DNA from: SIG607 sp045592625
GTDB taxonomy: Bacteria > Bacillota > Clostridia > Oscillospirales > Acutalibacteraceae
Assembly: GCA_045592625.1 (NCBI GenBank)
Contig: JAZNVC010000024.1
Span: forward strand, 1-36,564
Length of the DNA: 36,564 nt
Reading direction: 5' to 3'
The position numbers were made by a program, and so were the translations under genes. Shown here in pieces: positions 1-7,893 of this stretch (position 1 is its first letter; the number at the start of each line of letters is the position of its first letter). The notes under the pieces were generated by a model, which made no database searches, was not told the DNA's origin, and saw only the letters and a program-made list of their open reading frames with translations.

Positions 1-19
1 CCCCCCGTTATACGGGGGG
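1..19. terminator. Hairpin at window edge, likely terminator of the minus-strand mutase gene
   Basis: A 7-bp GC stem (CCCCCCG at 1-7 with CGGGGGG at 13-19, loop TTATA) lies 13 bases beyond the stop codon of the minus-strand pgcA. For that gene the T-tract would lie left of position 1 and cannot be seen. On the plus strand only a loose AT tail follows, so a terminator for a gene entering from the left is also possible. Confidence 0.6.
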
Positions 20-32
20 ATATTTATTGCCT

Positions 33-1736
33 TTAAACAAATTCTTTTGTAAGTTCTTCAAGTTTATTAAGCTTTATTTGGCATTCATCGGCGGTTTTGG
101 CTACCGAATTAAGATAAAACTTGATTTTTGGTTCTGTCCCCGATGGACGTACAAGGAAGGATGTTCCGTCTTCGCTATAAAAACCGAGAACGTTTGATTT
201 TGGCAAATCAATTTTCAATTCTTTATTGTTGGCTATATCCTTTGAAACAGAAGCGGAATAATCGTTAATTTTAACGACTTTGGAACCAAGAACCTCTTTA
301 GGCGGTGCCGTGCGAAGATTTTCCATAATAGAAGCGATTTTCTTCATTCCTGCTTCGCCCTCAAACGTATAATTCTTTTGTGAACAATAATAATATCCGT
401 GCTTATTATAAATGTTTTCAAGTACATCAATAAGTGTTTTACCTTCATGCTTATAGTAGGCTACCATTTCACATATAAGCATTGAAGCAACAACGGCATC
501 CTTGTCACGCACATAACTGCCTGCCAAATAGCCGTAGCTTTCTTCAAAACCAAAGATATAACGGTTTTCTTCGCCGGTTTTTTCCAAAATTCCGATCTGT
601 TCGCCGATAAACTTAAATCCTGTAAGAACGTCGAGTAACTGACAGCCGTGCTCTGCGGCAATTTTTTGACATAGCTCGGTTGTTACTATTGTTTTTACTG
701 CAATAGGATTTTTCGGTAAGGTTTTATTAGCTTTTCTGCGGATAAGAAGATACTCGAATAAAAGTACACCTACATCGTTGCCTGTCATTAAAGAATATTT
801 TCCGTTATGCTTTACAGCAATACCAACTCGGTCACAGTCGGGGTCGGTAGCTAAAAGTAAATCGGGATTTATTTTGTCGGCAAGTTTTAATGCTAACTCA
901 AAAGCCTGCTCAATTTCAGGGTTGGGGTAGGGGGCAGTAGGGAAGTTGCCGTTGGGTAATTCCTGCTCTGCAACTACTGTAACGTTTTTAATGCCTATTC
1001 TGTCAAGGATTGCCCTTACAGGTTTGTTACCGCTGCCGTGAAGAGGGGTATAGATTACATTGAGATCTGATAAATCAATATCAGAAGAAACCGAACATTT
1101 TTGAACTTCGTTTAGATAACAATCAATAACGCTTTGGTCAATATACTCAATTTTGCCTAGTTTAACAGCATCTTCAAAATCCATAGATTTAATATCTTCA
1201 AATATATCTACCTTATTCATTATTGAAAGAACGTAGTTACTGGCTTCAAGATTGAGCTGACAACCATCGGGACCATACGCTTTGTAACCGTTGTATTTTG
1301 CGGGATTGTGACTTGCGGTGATAACGACGCCTGCATCACAACCAAAATATCTAACTGCAAAGGAAAGCATAGGAGTAGGCATTAGTTCTTTATAAATATA
1401 CACTTTAATGCCGTTTGCAGCAAGAATTTCCGCTGCAGTACGTGCAAAAACGTCGGATTTAATTCTGCTGTCATATGCAATAGCAACGCTTCCGTTTTTA
1501 TTAACGGAATTTACATATTCAGCTAATCCTTGAGTGGCTTTACCAACAGTATATACGTTCATTCTGTTAGTGCCTGCACCGATTTCACCGCGCAGACCGC
1601 CGGTTCCGAATTCTAAGTCTTTATAAAAACGGTCAGAAATAGCATTTTTATCTGTGCTGATGCTGAGAAGTTCTTTGATAAGGTCTTGGTCTTTGACAGC
1701 ACGTTCTAACCATAAATTGTATTTTTCTTTAACCAT
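33..1736 (-). CDS. pgcA: Phospho-sugar mutase (phosphoglucomutase/phosphomannomutase, PgcA type)
   Basis: Predicted cytosolic alpha-D-phosphohexomutase interconverting hexose-6-phosphate and hexose-1-phosphate, which feeds UDP-glucose and cell-envelope sugar synthesis. The phosphoserine loop TASHNP is present with the active serine at about residue 142. The metal-binding loop reads DPDCDRVG, a sugar-binding FGFEES motif follows, and the C-terminal phosphate-binding loop is RPSGTEPKIK. At 567 aa it is the usual size for the Firmicutes PgcA group. An in-frame GTG lies nine bases further upstream at 1745, but it overlaps the ribosome binding site GAAAGGTG (1750-1743). The ATG at 1736 with a 6-base spacing is therefore preferred. 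The gene is transcribed alone, divergently from the riboswitch-dapA unit. Glucose versus mannose specificity cannot be decided from sequence. Confidence 0.93.
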   Translation of the reverse strand: MVKEKYNLWLERAVKDQDLIKELLSISTDKNAISDRFYKDLEFGTGGLRGEIGAGTNRMNVYTVGKATQGLAEYVNSVNKNGSVAIAYDSRIKSDVFARTAAEILAANGIKVYIYKELMPTPMLSFAVRYFGCDAGVVITASHNPAKYNGYKAYGPDGCQLNLEASNYVLSIMNKVDIFEDIKSMDFEDAVKLGKIEYIDQSVIDCYLNEVQKCSVSSDIDLSDLNVIYTPLHGSGNKPVRAILDRIGIKNVTVVAEQELPNGNFPTAPYPNPEIEQAFELALKLADKINPDLLLATDPDCDRVGIAVKHNGKYSLMTGNDVGVLLFEYLLIRRKANKTLPKNPIAVKTIVTTELCQKIAAEHGCQLLDVLTGFKFIGEQIGILEKTGEENRYIFGFEESYGYLAGSYVRDKDAVVASMLICEMVAYYKHEGKTLIDVLENIYNKHGYYYCSQKNYTFEGEAGMKKIASIMENLRTAPPKEVLGSKVVKINDYSASVSKDIANNKELKIDLPKSNVLGFYSEDGTSFLVRPSGTEPKIKFYLNSVAKTADECQIKLNKLEELTKEFV

Positions 1737-1772
1737 AATTATCACCTTTCTATTAGTGTATTATACAATATT

Positions 1773-1801
1773 ATAATACATTACTTTTATTGTTATGTCA
1801 A
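1773..1801 (-). promoter_or_regulatory. Promoter of pgcA
   Basis: On the minus strand a perfect TTGACA (-35, 1801-1796) is followed after 17 bp by TATTAT (-10, 1778-1773). A second TATAAT-like match overlaps just downstream. Transcription would begin near 1766, about 30 nt before the chosen start codon. Confidence 0.65.
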
Positions 1802-1868
1802 TACGGTCAAATGCTTGATTAGTAAAAAAAGCATACTATTTAGTCTATAATATTATACATTATTACTA

Positions 1869-1897
1869 TTGACAAAAATATACACATATGATACAAT
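1869..1897 (+). promoter_or_regulatory. Promoter of the riboswitch-dapA-lysA unit
   Basis: TTGACA (1869-1874), a 17-bp spacer and TACAAT (1892-1897) form a near-consensus sigma-A promoter. The expected start is around 1903-1905, just before the first helix of the lysine aptamer. Confidence 0.85.
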
Positions 1898-1904
1898 GTG
1901 CAAA

Positions 1905-2075
1905 GTAAAAGATAGAGGCGCGGTTTGTTATCAGTAACCTCACGTTTAATGCCCGACAGGGAAATATGTGTTGTGAAAGGAACGGCTGCCGAAGATGTTC
2001 TCCGGTAGGGGATATTCTGGTAATGCGAAATAAGATTCGTTTTACTGTCGCAGTTTTCTGCGGAGTGCTATCGAA
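1905..2075 (+). ncRNA. Lysine riboswitch (L box) aptamer
   Basis: The leader has the L-box landmarks. Helix P1 pairs GATAG (1911-1915) with CTATC (2068-2072). The AGAGGCGCG core follows the 5' strand of P1. Further on are an AGTAAC segment, a GAAAGGAACGG segment, the GCCGAAG element (1988-1994), and ACTGT leading into the final hairpin CGCAG-TTTT-CTGCG (2049-2062). It lies directly upstream of dapA-lysA, both in the lysine pathway. Family knowledge: L-box RNAs bind lysine and turn such genes off. The upstream in-frame extension of the dapA reading frame through this RNA is not coding. Confidence 0.95.
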
Positions 2076-2115
2076 ACAGGAAATTTTTGTCATAGTTTTG
2101 ACTTGCCTGATTTTG

Positions 2116-2143
2116 ATAGCCGATTTGTCGGCTATTTTTTATT
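2116..2143 (+). terminator. Riboswitch-controlled intrinsic terminator (attenuator)
   Basis: ATAGCCGA (2116-2123) pairs with TCGGCTAT (2128-2135) around a TTTG loop, followed by a T run. GCTATC at 2067-2072, which contains the 3' strand of aptamer helix P1, is complementary to GATAGC at 2115-2120 in the terminator 5' arm, giving a 6-bp antiterminator. Formation of P1 with lysine bound would free the terminator and stop transcription before dapA. Confidence 0.9.
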
Positions 2144-2169
2144 GTATGAAGTTTTTGGAGGCAAATATA

Positions 2170-3060
2170 ATGAAGAAAACAGTTTTTACAGGTATTGGTA
2201 CTGCACTGGTTACCCCTTTGAACGCTCAAGGCATTGATTACGAGGCATTCGGCAAACTTATTGATTGGCAGATTGAAGAAGGCATAAATTCTCTTGTAGT
2301 ATGCGGTACTACGGGCGAGGGCTCTACTCTTACAGATGATGAACACAGAGCAGCCATTGATTATGCAGTTAAAAGAACTGCAGGCAGAGTTCCTGTTATT
2401 GCAGGTACTGGTTCTAATGATACTGCTTACGCTATTGAACTTACAAAACACGCTTGTGAATGCGGTGTTGACGGTGTTTTGGTTGTTACCCCATACTATA
2501 ATAAGGCAACACAAAAAGGTCTTATAAATATGTTTACCGATATAGCAGATGTTTCAACTGCTCCCGTAATTCTTTATAACGTTCCGTCAAGAACTGGCTG
2601 TAATATCGAATCAAAGACTGCTGCCGTTCTTGCTGACCATCCGAATATTGTCGGAATTAAAGAAGCTTCGGGCAATATATCTCAAATTGCTGAAACTATA
2701 CATTTAGTTGGCGACAAAATGGACGTATATTCGGGTAATGATGACCAAATAGTTCCTATTCTTGCATTGGGCGGTAAGGGCTGTATTTCTGTTCTCTCCA
2801 ATCCACTGCCTAAGAAGACGGTTGAAATTTGTGACAAATTTTTTGCTGGTGACGTTCAGGGTGCCGCTAAATTACAGCTTGAACTTTTGCCGCTCATAAA
2901 TGCTCTTTTCAGCGAGGTTAATCCTATTCCTGTTAAATCTGCTATGGCTGCTATGGGCTATTGTGAAGAATTTTTACGTTCCCCTCTTACTGTTATGGAG
3001 GAAAGCCATCGTAATATTCTTTTTGAAGAGATGAAAAAACAGGGTATTGTTATTAAATGA
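2170..3060 (+). CDS. dapA: 4-hydroxy-tetrahydrodipicolinate synthase (copy 1, riboswitch-controlled)
   Basis: Condenses pyruvate with aspartate semialdehyde, the first committed step to diaminopimelate and lysine. The (beta/alpha)8 aldolase shows the substrate motif GTTGEGSTL, the catalytic tyrosine at about residue 136 in LYNVPSRTG, and the Schiff-base lysine at about 164 in VGIKEASGN. The length of 296 aa is normal. The start at 2170 has TTGGAGG at 2155-2161, and it is the first start after the attenuator. The frame remains open upstream through the riboswitch, but that part is RNA leader. It overlaps the next reading frame slightly or abuts lysA (stop 3060, lysA ATG 3075). A second, differently controlled dapA lies at 21705-22595. 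Confidence 0.96.
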   Translation: MKKTVFTGIGTALVTPLNAQGIDYEAFGKLIDWQIEEGINSLVVCGTTGEGSTLTDDEHRAAIDYAVKRTAGRVPVIAGTGSNDTAYAIELTKHACECGVDGVLVVTPYYNKATQKGLINMFTDIADVSTAPVILYNVPSRTGCNIESKTAAVLADHPNIVGIKEASGNISQIAETIHLVGDKMDVYSGNDDQIVPILALGGKGCISVLSNPLPKKTVEICDKFFAGDVQGAAKLQLELLPLINALFSEVNPIPVKSAMAAMGYCEEFLRSPLTVMEESHRNILFEEMKKQGIVIK

Positions 3061-3074
3061 TTCGAGGTTTTTCT

Positions 3075-4370
3075 ATGCTTAGTTATAATATTACCGTTAA
3101 TAAAAACGGCAATCTGATGTTTGCAGGGTACAATACGGTTGAACTTGCAAAAAAATACGGCACTCCTCTTTATCTTATGGATGAAACCATGATAAGAGAG
3201 CGTATGCGGGTTTATAAAAAAGCTTTGGCGGATTTTTTCCCTGATGGCTCGATACCTGAATATGCCAGTAAAGCCTTTTCGTGTAAACGCATTTACAGTA
3301 TAGCCGCTGAAGAGGGAATCAACGTTGATGTGGTTTCTATCGGTGAACTGTATACCGCATTTAAGGCGGGTTTTCCTATGGAAAGATGTTTCTTTCATTC
3401 CAACAATAAAACCGATGAGGATATAGAATTTGCCATAAATTGCGGTATAGGTTGTTTTGTTGTGGATAACATAGACGAACTTAAATCCATTGATAATATT
3501 GCAAAAAAACACAACATTACCCAGCGTGTTATTTTAAGAGTCACTCCCGGTATTGACCCACATACTCACAAGAAGATTTCAACAGGTTCTGAGGAATCAA
3601 AGTTCGGTATGTCCATTAAAACGGGGGATGCCGAAGAATCGGTTAAACTTGCTTTATCATTAACTAATATTGATTTTGATGGAATTCACTGTCATATTGG
3701 TTCCCAAATTTTTGAATCCGAACCCTTTGTGACGGCGGCACAAATAATGACCGAGTTTATGGTATATATCAGAGAAAATTATTCATATACAATAAAAACC
3801 TTAAATCTCGGTGGCGGTTTTGGTGTTAAATACGTTGAAAATGACCCTGAAATCGATTATTACGAAAGAATAAAGGAAGTTGCCGAAAAGGTTAAATGCA
3901 TCTGTGAGGGTGAAAATTTCCCAATTCCCAGAATTTTAATGGAGCCGGGAAGAAGTCTTGTTGCTGATGCAGGTATGACTTTATATACCGTAGGAAGCGT
4001 TAAAGAAATTTCGGGATATAAAAATTATATATCCATTGACGGAGGTATGACCGATAATCCGCGTTATGCTTTATATGGTTCTCAGTACACCGTTTATAAT
4101 GCTACTAATGCGGACAGAAAGCCTGATTATATAGCCACCATAGCCGGAAGATGTTGTGAATCGGGCGACCTTATTCAAGAGGACGTTAAAATTGCGAAAC
4201 CGCAAAGAAACGATATAATAGCTGTTGCTACAACCGGTGCATATAATTATTCTATGGCATCTAATTATAACAGAATTGCTCGTCCTGCCGTTGTAATGCT
4301 CTCTGAAAACGGTGATTATCTTGCCGTAAAACGAGAAACACTTGATGACTTAATTTCTCTTGACGTATAA
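3075..4370 (+). CDS. lysA: Diaminopimelate decarboxylase
   Basis: PLP-dependent decarboxylation of meso-diaminopimelate to lysine, the last step of the pathway. The alanine-racemase-fold domain carries the PLP lysine at about residue 66 (YASKAFSCK). The phosphate-binding GGGFGVKY loop, EPGRSLVADAG, and the C-terminal CCESGD active-site segment are all present. Length 431 aa. An ATG at 3057 overlaps the dapA stop, but the ATG at 3075 has GAGG at 3064-3067 and is preferred. Co-transcribed with dapA, so lysine would repress both first and last steps through the L box. A strong terminator follows. Confidence 0.95.
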   Translation: MLSYNITVNKNGNLMFAGYNTVELAKKYGTPLYLMDETMIRERMRVYKKALADFFPDGSIPEYASKAFSCKRIYSIAAEEGINVDVVSIGELYTAFKAGFPMERCFFHSNNKTDEDIEFAINCGIGCFVVDNIDELKSIDNIAKKHNITQRVILRVTPGIDPHTHKKISTGSEESKFGMSIKTGDAEESVKLALSLTNIDFDGIHCHIGSQIFESEPFVTAAQIMTEFMVYIRENYSYTIKTLNLGGGFGVKYVENDPEIDYYERIKEVAEKVKCICEGENFPIPRILMEPGRSLVADAGMTLYTVGSVKEISGYKNYISIDGGMTDNPRYALYGSQYTVYNATNADRKPDYIATIAGRCCESGDLIQEDVKIAKPQRNDIIAVATTGAYNYSMASNYNRIARPAVVMLSENGDYLAVKRETLDDLISLDV

Positions 4371-4375
4371 AATGA

Positions 4376-4407
4376 AGCCGATAGGTGATACCTATCGGCT
4401 TTTTTTA
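4376..4407 (+). terminator. Intrinsic terminator after lysA
   Basis: AGCCGATAGG (4376-4385) pairs with CCTATCGGCT (4391-4400) over a TGATA loop, followed by a run of Ts. The next gene converges from the other strand, and the hairpin may serve it weakly too, since the minus-strand tail has fewer Ts. Confidence 0.92.
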
Positions 4408-4410
4408 TTG

Positions 4411-5820
4411 TTATTCTTTACCGTTCCAACAGTATGTGCAAAGCTTTCTAGAGTCAATTCCTACTGAATTTAACATATCGTCAAGCCGTTGATACTGAAG
4501 GGTTGTGAAATGTAGTTTCTTACAAATAGCGTCAACCATTATTTTGTATTTTTCGCTATCAGGATTTGCATACTCATCAAGGAGTTTCTGGTTTATTTCG
4601 TTACTGCCTTCGATTTCGCTTATTGTTTTACGGGTGATAAGTTCCATTTCGGAGCCTGAACGGGAAAACCCAAGATATTTGCAACTATAGAGAATAGGAG
4701 GACAGGCGGGGCGAATATGTACCTCTTTAGCACCGCTTTCATAAAGAAAATCAGTTGTTTCACGCATTTGCGTTCCGCGTACTATTGAATCATCAATTAA
4801 TAATAGCCTTTTGCCGTCGATAAGGTCGTGAACGGGAATCAGCTTCATTTTAGCTATCAGATTACGTTTGCTTTGATGTGAAGGGGTAAAGGAACGTGGC
4901 CAGGTGGGTGTATATTTAACGAAAGGACGTGCATAACGTACACCCGATTCGTTAGCATAGCCTATAGCGTGGGCAACCCCTGAATCGGGAACGCCGGCAA
5001 CTAAATCCGGTTTAATATTATCTCTGCGGGCAAGAGTTTGTCCGCACTTATTTCTCATATTTTCAACGTTGATGCCTTCGTAACTGGAAGAGGGGTAACC
5101 GTAATATACCCAAAGGAAAGTACATATTTTCATATCATTTCCCGGTGCAACAAGTGTTTTTACACCGCTTTCGTCCATTACGGTAATCTCACCGGGACCT
5201 AACTGCTTATAATCATTATATCCTAAATTTAGATAAGCGAAGCTTTCAAAGCTGTAGCAGTAGCCGTCACTTTTTTTACCTATTGAAATGGGGGTTCTTC
5301 CTAATTTGTCACGTGCGGCATAAATTCCTTTAGGAGTTAGTATAAGAATGCTGATTGAACCATCGATAACATCCTGAGCGTATTGAATGCCTTCGACAAA
5401 ATTATCTTTTTGATTTATAAGAGCAGCAACCAACTCGGTGGGGTTAATCTCGCCATTATTCATTTCAAAAAAATGAGTATTGGATTTGGTAACCATTTTA
5501 GCAAGTTCTTCACAGTTGTTAATCTTACCAACAGTAGTAATAGCAAAGGAGCCGTGATGTGAGCGTATAAGTATAGGTTGTGCCTCGTAATCTGAAATAC
5601 AGGCAATACCCATATTCCCTTTCATAGAAGTTGCTTCATCGGAAAACTTTGTTCTGAATGGAGCGTTTTCTATGTTGTGAATGGATTTTTCAAATCCATA
5701 TTCCTTACTGTAAACTGCCATACCGGCACGACGAGTTCCGAGATGCGAATGATAATCCACACCATAAAACAAATCAAATATACAATCTTCACTTGATACT
5801 ACTCCAAAAAAACCGCCCAT
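4411..5820 (-). CDS. PurF-like phosphoribosyltransferase with a degenerate glutaminase domain
   Basis: Overall architecture is that of amidophosphoribosyltransferase: N-terminal Ntn/class II glutaminase-like domain, then a type I PRTase. The PRPP loop is intact (LLIDDSIVRGTQ). Four cysteines match the positions of the Bacillus PurF 4Fe-4S ligands: KICTF, the second cysteine of ACPPILYSC, and CTYC near the C-terminus. The expected N-terminal MCGIFG is MGGFFG here, so the catalytic cysteine is a glycine. The RYxT and HNGN equivalents read as CISD and TVGKIN. Glutamine hydrolysis is therefore doubtful; it may use free ammonia or do another PRPP reaction. The start at 5820 (469 aa) has AAAGGA upstream, and a TTG start at 5838 would swallow that site. 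A weak TATAAT (5857-5852) lies upstream. It stands alone with no other purine genes nearby. Confidence 0.85.
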   Translation of the reverse strand: MGGFFGVVSSEDCIFDLFYGVDYHSHLGTRRAGMAVYSKEYGFEKSIHNIENAPFRTKFSDEATSMKGNMGIACISDYEAQPILIRSHHGSFAITTVGKINNCEELAKMVTKSNTHFFEMNNGEINPTELVAALINQKDNFVEGIQYAQDVIDGSISILILTPKGIYAARDKLGRTPISIGKKSDGYCYSFESFAYLNLGYNDYKQLGPGEITVMDESGVKTLVAPGNDMKICTFLWVYYGYPSSSYEGINVENMRNKCGQTLARRDNIKPDLVAGVPDSGVAHAIGYANESGVRYARPFVKYTPTWPRSFTPSHQSKRNLIAKMKLIPVHDLIDGKRLLLIDDSIVRGTQMRETTDFLYESGAKEVHIRPACPPILYSCKYLGFSRSGSEMELITRKTISEIEGSNEINQKLLDEYANPDSEKYKIMVDAICKKLHFTTLQYQRLDDMLNSVGIDSRKLCTYCWNGKE

Positions 5821-5961
5821 AACATAAATCCTTTCCAAAAAATATACATTTATTATAACAAACTTTTTGTATTAAATAAAGAGTTATTTTATTTTTTGAT
5901 GCTAAAAAAATAGAAATTTTTAATGTGATTTTTGTATAAAGAGTATATTTATATAAAAATT

Positions 5962-5995
5962 AAAAAGACAGATTGTTTGAGCAATCTGTCTTTTT
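5962..5995. terminator. Bidirectional terminator downstream of the GH16 gene
   Basis: A 14-bp stem (AAAAAGACAGATTG at 5962-5975 with CAATCTGTCTTTTT at 5982-5995, loop TTTGAG) follows the minus-strand GH16 stop codon. Minus-strand transcription gives a T-rich tail into AATTTTTA. Confidence 0.88.
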
Positions 5996-6005
5996 GAATT
6001 TTGAA

Positions 6006-7874
6006 TTAGAATTGAGAGCCTACTGGATTGTTGGGATAAAGGGTTTTGGATTCGCCATTTTCCTGTTTTTGAGGCCATGCAGTAATCATTTGGGCACCCA
6101 TTTCTTCGCTTTGATAAATACGAACGTAGTCAACAAGAAGCTCGGTAAATTCGGTATGTTGGCCGGGTACATAGGTAGCACCGTAGGTAGCATTACCCAT
6201 AGTACAACGCATAAGGAAGTAGTTCATAAGACAGTGAACAGATACCGAGTTATTGTCTTCAAACTGATAGTCAAAGTATTTTTTACCATCGAAAGCAAAT
6301 TTATAGCAGGTTTCGTCCCAATAGAAACTAAATACGTGGTAATCTGCATTAAGGTCGCCACCATAAATCTCACTGTATTTAAGAGTGTGATTGTTTTTGC
6401 TCTTTCCGGAGTACATTGCTATACCGCCGATACCGCTATGACCGCTTGATGATGCTGGAGCACCGGTTTTGTCAAACTGTTGCCACCATCTGTGGATAGC
6501 ACTACCGTAGCTTTCGCTACTACCGTAGTTTTCAAGAATATCGATTTCGGTCATACAAGAACGATTTTGAGCATCAAAACGGTTTTTAAATGTATCGTTG
6601 CCTGTAAGACCGCCGTTTAGCCAAAGTGATACAGTTGCAGGTGCATCGGCAAGATTTGCTCTTATTTCTATAAGACCGTAACGATAAATCATAGTATAAT
6701 AGGTAGCAATCTGAGATCTAAGAAAGTCTTTAGAGGTAATCCTTTTAGCTCCCATATGAAGATTACCGTCAGCTTGGTAAATAAGTCTTGGAGCACTTCC
6801 TTCATATGGACTTTCTTTATATATATTTTGCCAGTAGAGCTTACCACCAAGACAAGAATCAGCACTAGCTGTCATTGTGTCATTGTAGTAATCGCCCCAT
6901 TTGCTGAGGTCAATCGTACTGCCTTCAAATTCATCATTCCAGTTAAGAGTGTAAGCACCCTTTGCTGAGGCGTCGTATTTTCCGTTTATAGTGTGTCCGT
7001 CGGCCCAATTAAAGGTAACGCCTGTATCAGCAGATTTTTTGATTTCGTTATATAAGTACTCAAGACCGGCTCTTGTTGCGAGATCACTACCGCCTTTAAC
7101 AACGAGCTTATCGCCTACAACCTTAATAATATAGTTGTCGCCTTCAACAGTTACCGATTTAGATTCTTCACGATTGGTGTCACCAACAAGAATTTCATTT
7201 TTAACGGGTTCATCTGTATCGTGAACAAGGACCATAGGATAGTTGTTATCAGAATAAAGGCTAACAATATCTTCAGCAATAATTCCCGAAAGATAAATGA
7301 AGTAGCGGGGGATAACCATTTTGAATGAACCTATATCTGCATTGTTAACAGTATTGCTTATAGAAGATGTAGGACATTCATAAATAAACTCGTAGTTAGA
7401 CTTTAGAGTTTCCCATGTTTCTAAAGATTGACAAAATGTATTAGCAAACCATTCACACGCATTTAAAAGTACAGCTTCACTAACTGCCTGAATGCAAATT
7501 TTGTCTTCAATAACCACAACAATAAAGTCTTTTAAATTGTTTGTACGGTTCTCTTTAAGTTTATTAAGTGCAATGGTAGATTCTTCTCTGTTGGTGTTGC
7601 CAACAAGAATTTCATAGTTGTCGTCGTAATCTTCAACAACGTTATCTTTAACCATTGTCATTTTTACATCCAAATTATCTTTAAGGGCATTTCTGATAAT
7701 TCTGGCAGCATCTTGAACTTCTGTAGAAGTATTTTCATCACCCGAACGAGTAACAGAATAAATAAATCTACCGTTATCGTTTAAACCGGCAGGAACAGAT
7801 TTGCCTGCACAAGCAGAAAGGGCGATAACTAAAGCAAATACCAATATTAAAGCTAAAACTTTTCTGATTTTCAT
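6006..7874 (-). CDS. Secreted lipoprotein glycoside hydrolase family 16 (beta-glucanase-like)
   Basis: The N-terminus is a lipoprotein signal with lipobox LSAC (lipid-modified Cys about residue 22), so the enzyme is predicted on the outer face of the membrane. Residues about 35-290 hold two related copies of an alpha/beta domain like those preceding glycosidase modules; each contains an ILVG(N/D)TNREES motif (one in each half). The C-terminal half, from about residue 305, is a GH16 jelly roll with EIDILE at residues 443-448. By family knowledge this gives nucleophile Glu443, Asp445 and acid/base Glu448. GH16 enzymes cut beta-1,3/1,4-glucans or related galactans; the exact substrate is not determinable. 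It lies 19 bases after the large surface protein gene, so the two form one operon. RBS AAAGGA precedes the ATG. Confidence 0.92.
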   Translation of the reverse strand: MKIRKVLALILVFALVIALSACAGKSVPAGLNDNGRFIYSVTRSGDENTSTEVQDAARIIRNALKDNLDVKMTMVKDNVVEDYDDNYEILVGNTNREESTIALNKLKENRTNNLKDFIVVVIEDKICIQAVSEAVLLNACEWFANTFCQSLETWETLKSNYEFIYECPTSSISNTVNNADIGSFKMVIPRYFIYLSGIIAEDIVSLYSDNNYPMVLVHDTDEPVKNEILVGDTNREESKSVTVEGDNYIIKVVGDKLVVKGGSDLATRAGLEYLYNEIKKSADTGVTFNWADGHTINGKYDASAKGAYTLNWNDEFEGSTIDLSKWGDYYNDTMTASADSCLGGKLYWQNIYKESPYEGSAPRLIYQADGNLHMGAKRITSKDFLRSQIATYYTMIYRYGLIEIRANLADAPATVSLWLNGGLTGNDTFKNRFDAQNRSCMTEIDILENYGSSESYGSAIHRWWQQFDKTGAPASSSGHSGIGGIAMYSGKSKNNHTLKYSEIYGGDLNADYHVFSFYWDETCYKFAFDGKKYFDYQFEDNNSVSVHCLMNYFLMRCTMGNATYGATYVPGQHTEFTELLVDYVRIYQSEEMGAQMITAWPQKQENGESKTLYPNNPVGSQF

Positions 7875-7893
7875 AATAAATTACCGTCCTTTC

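Noticed and set aside
1966..2169. In-frame upstream extension of dapA copy 1
   Set aside because: It runs through the lysine aptamer and terminator, and the ATG at 2170 has a strong ribosome site and aligns with the family start.
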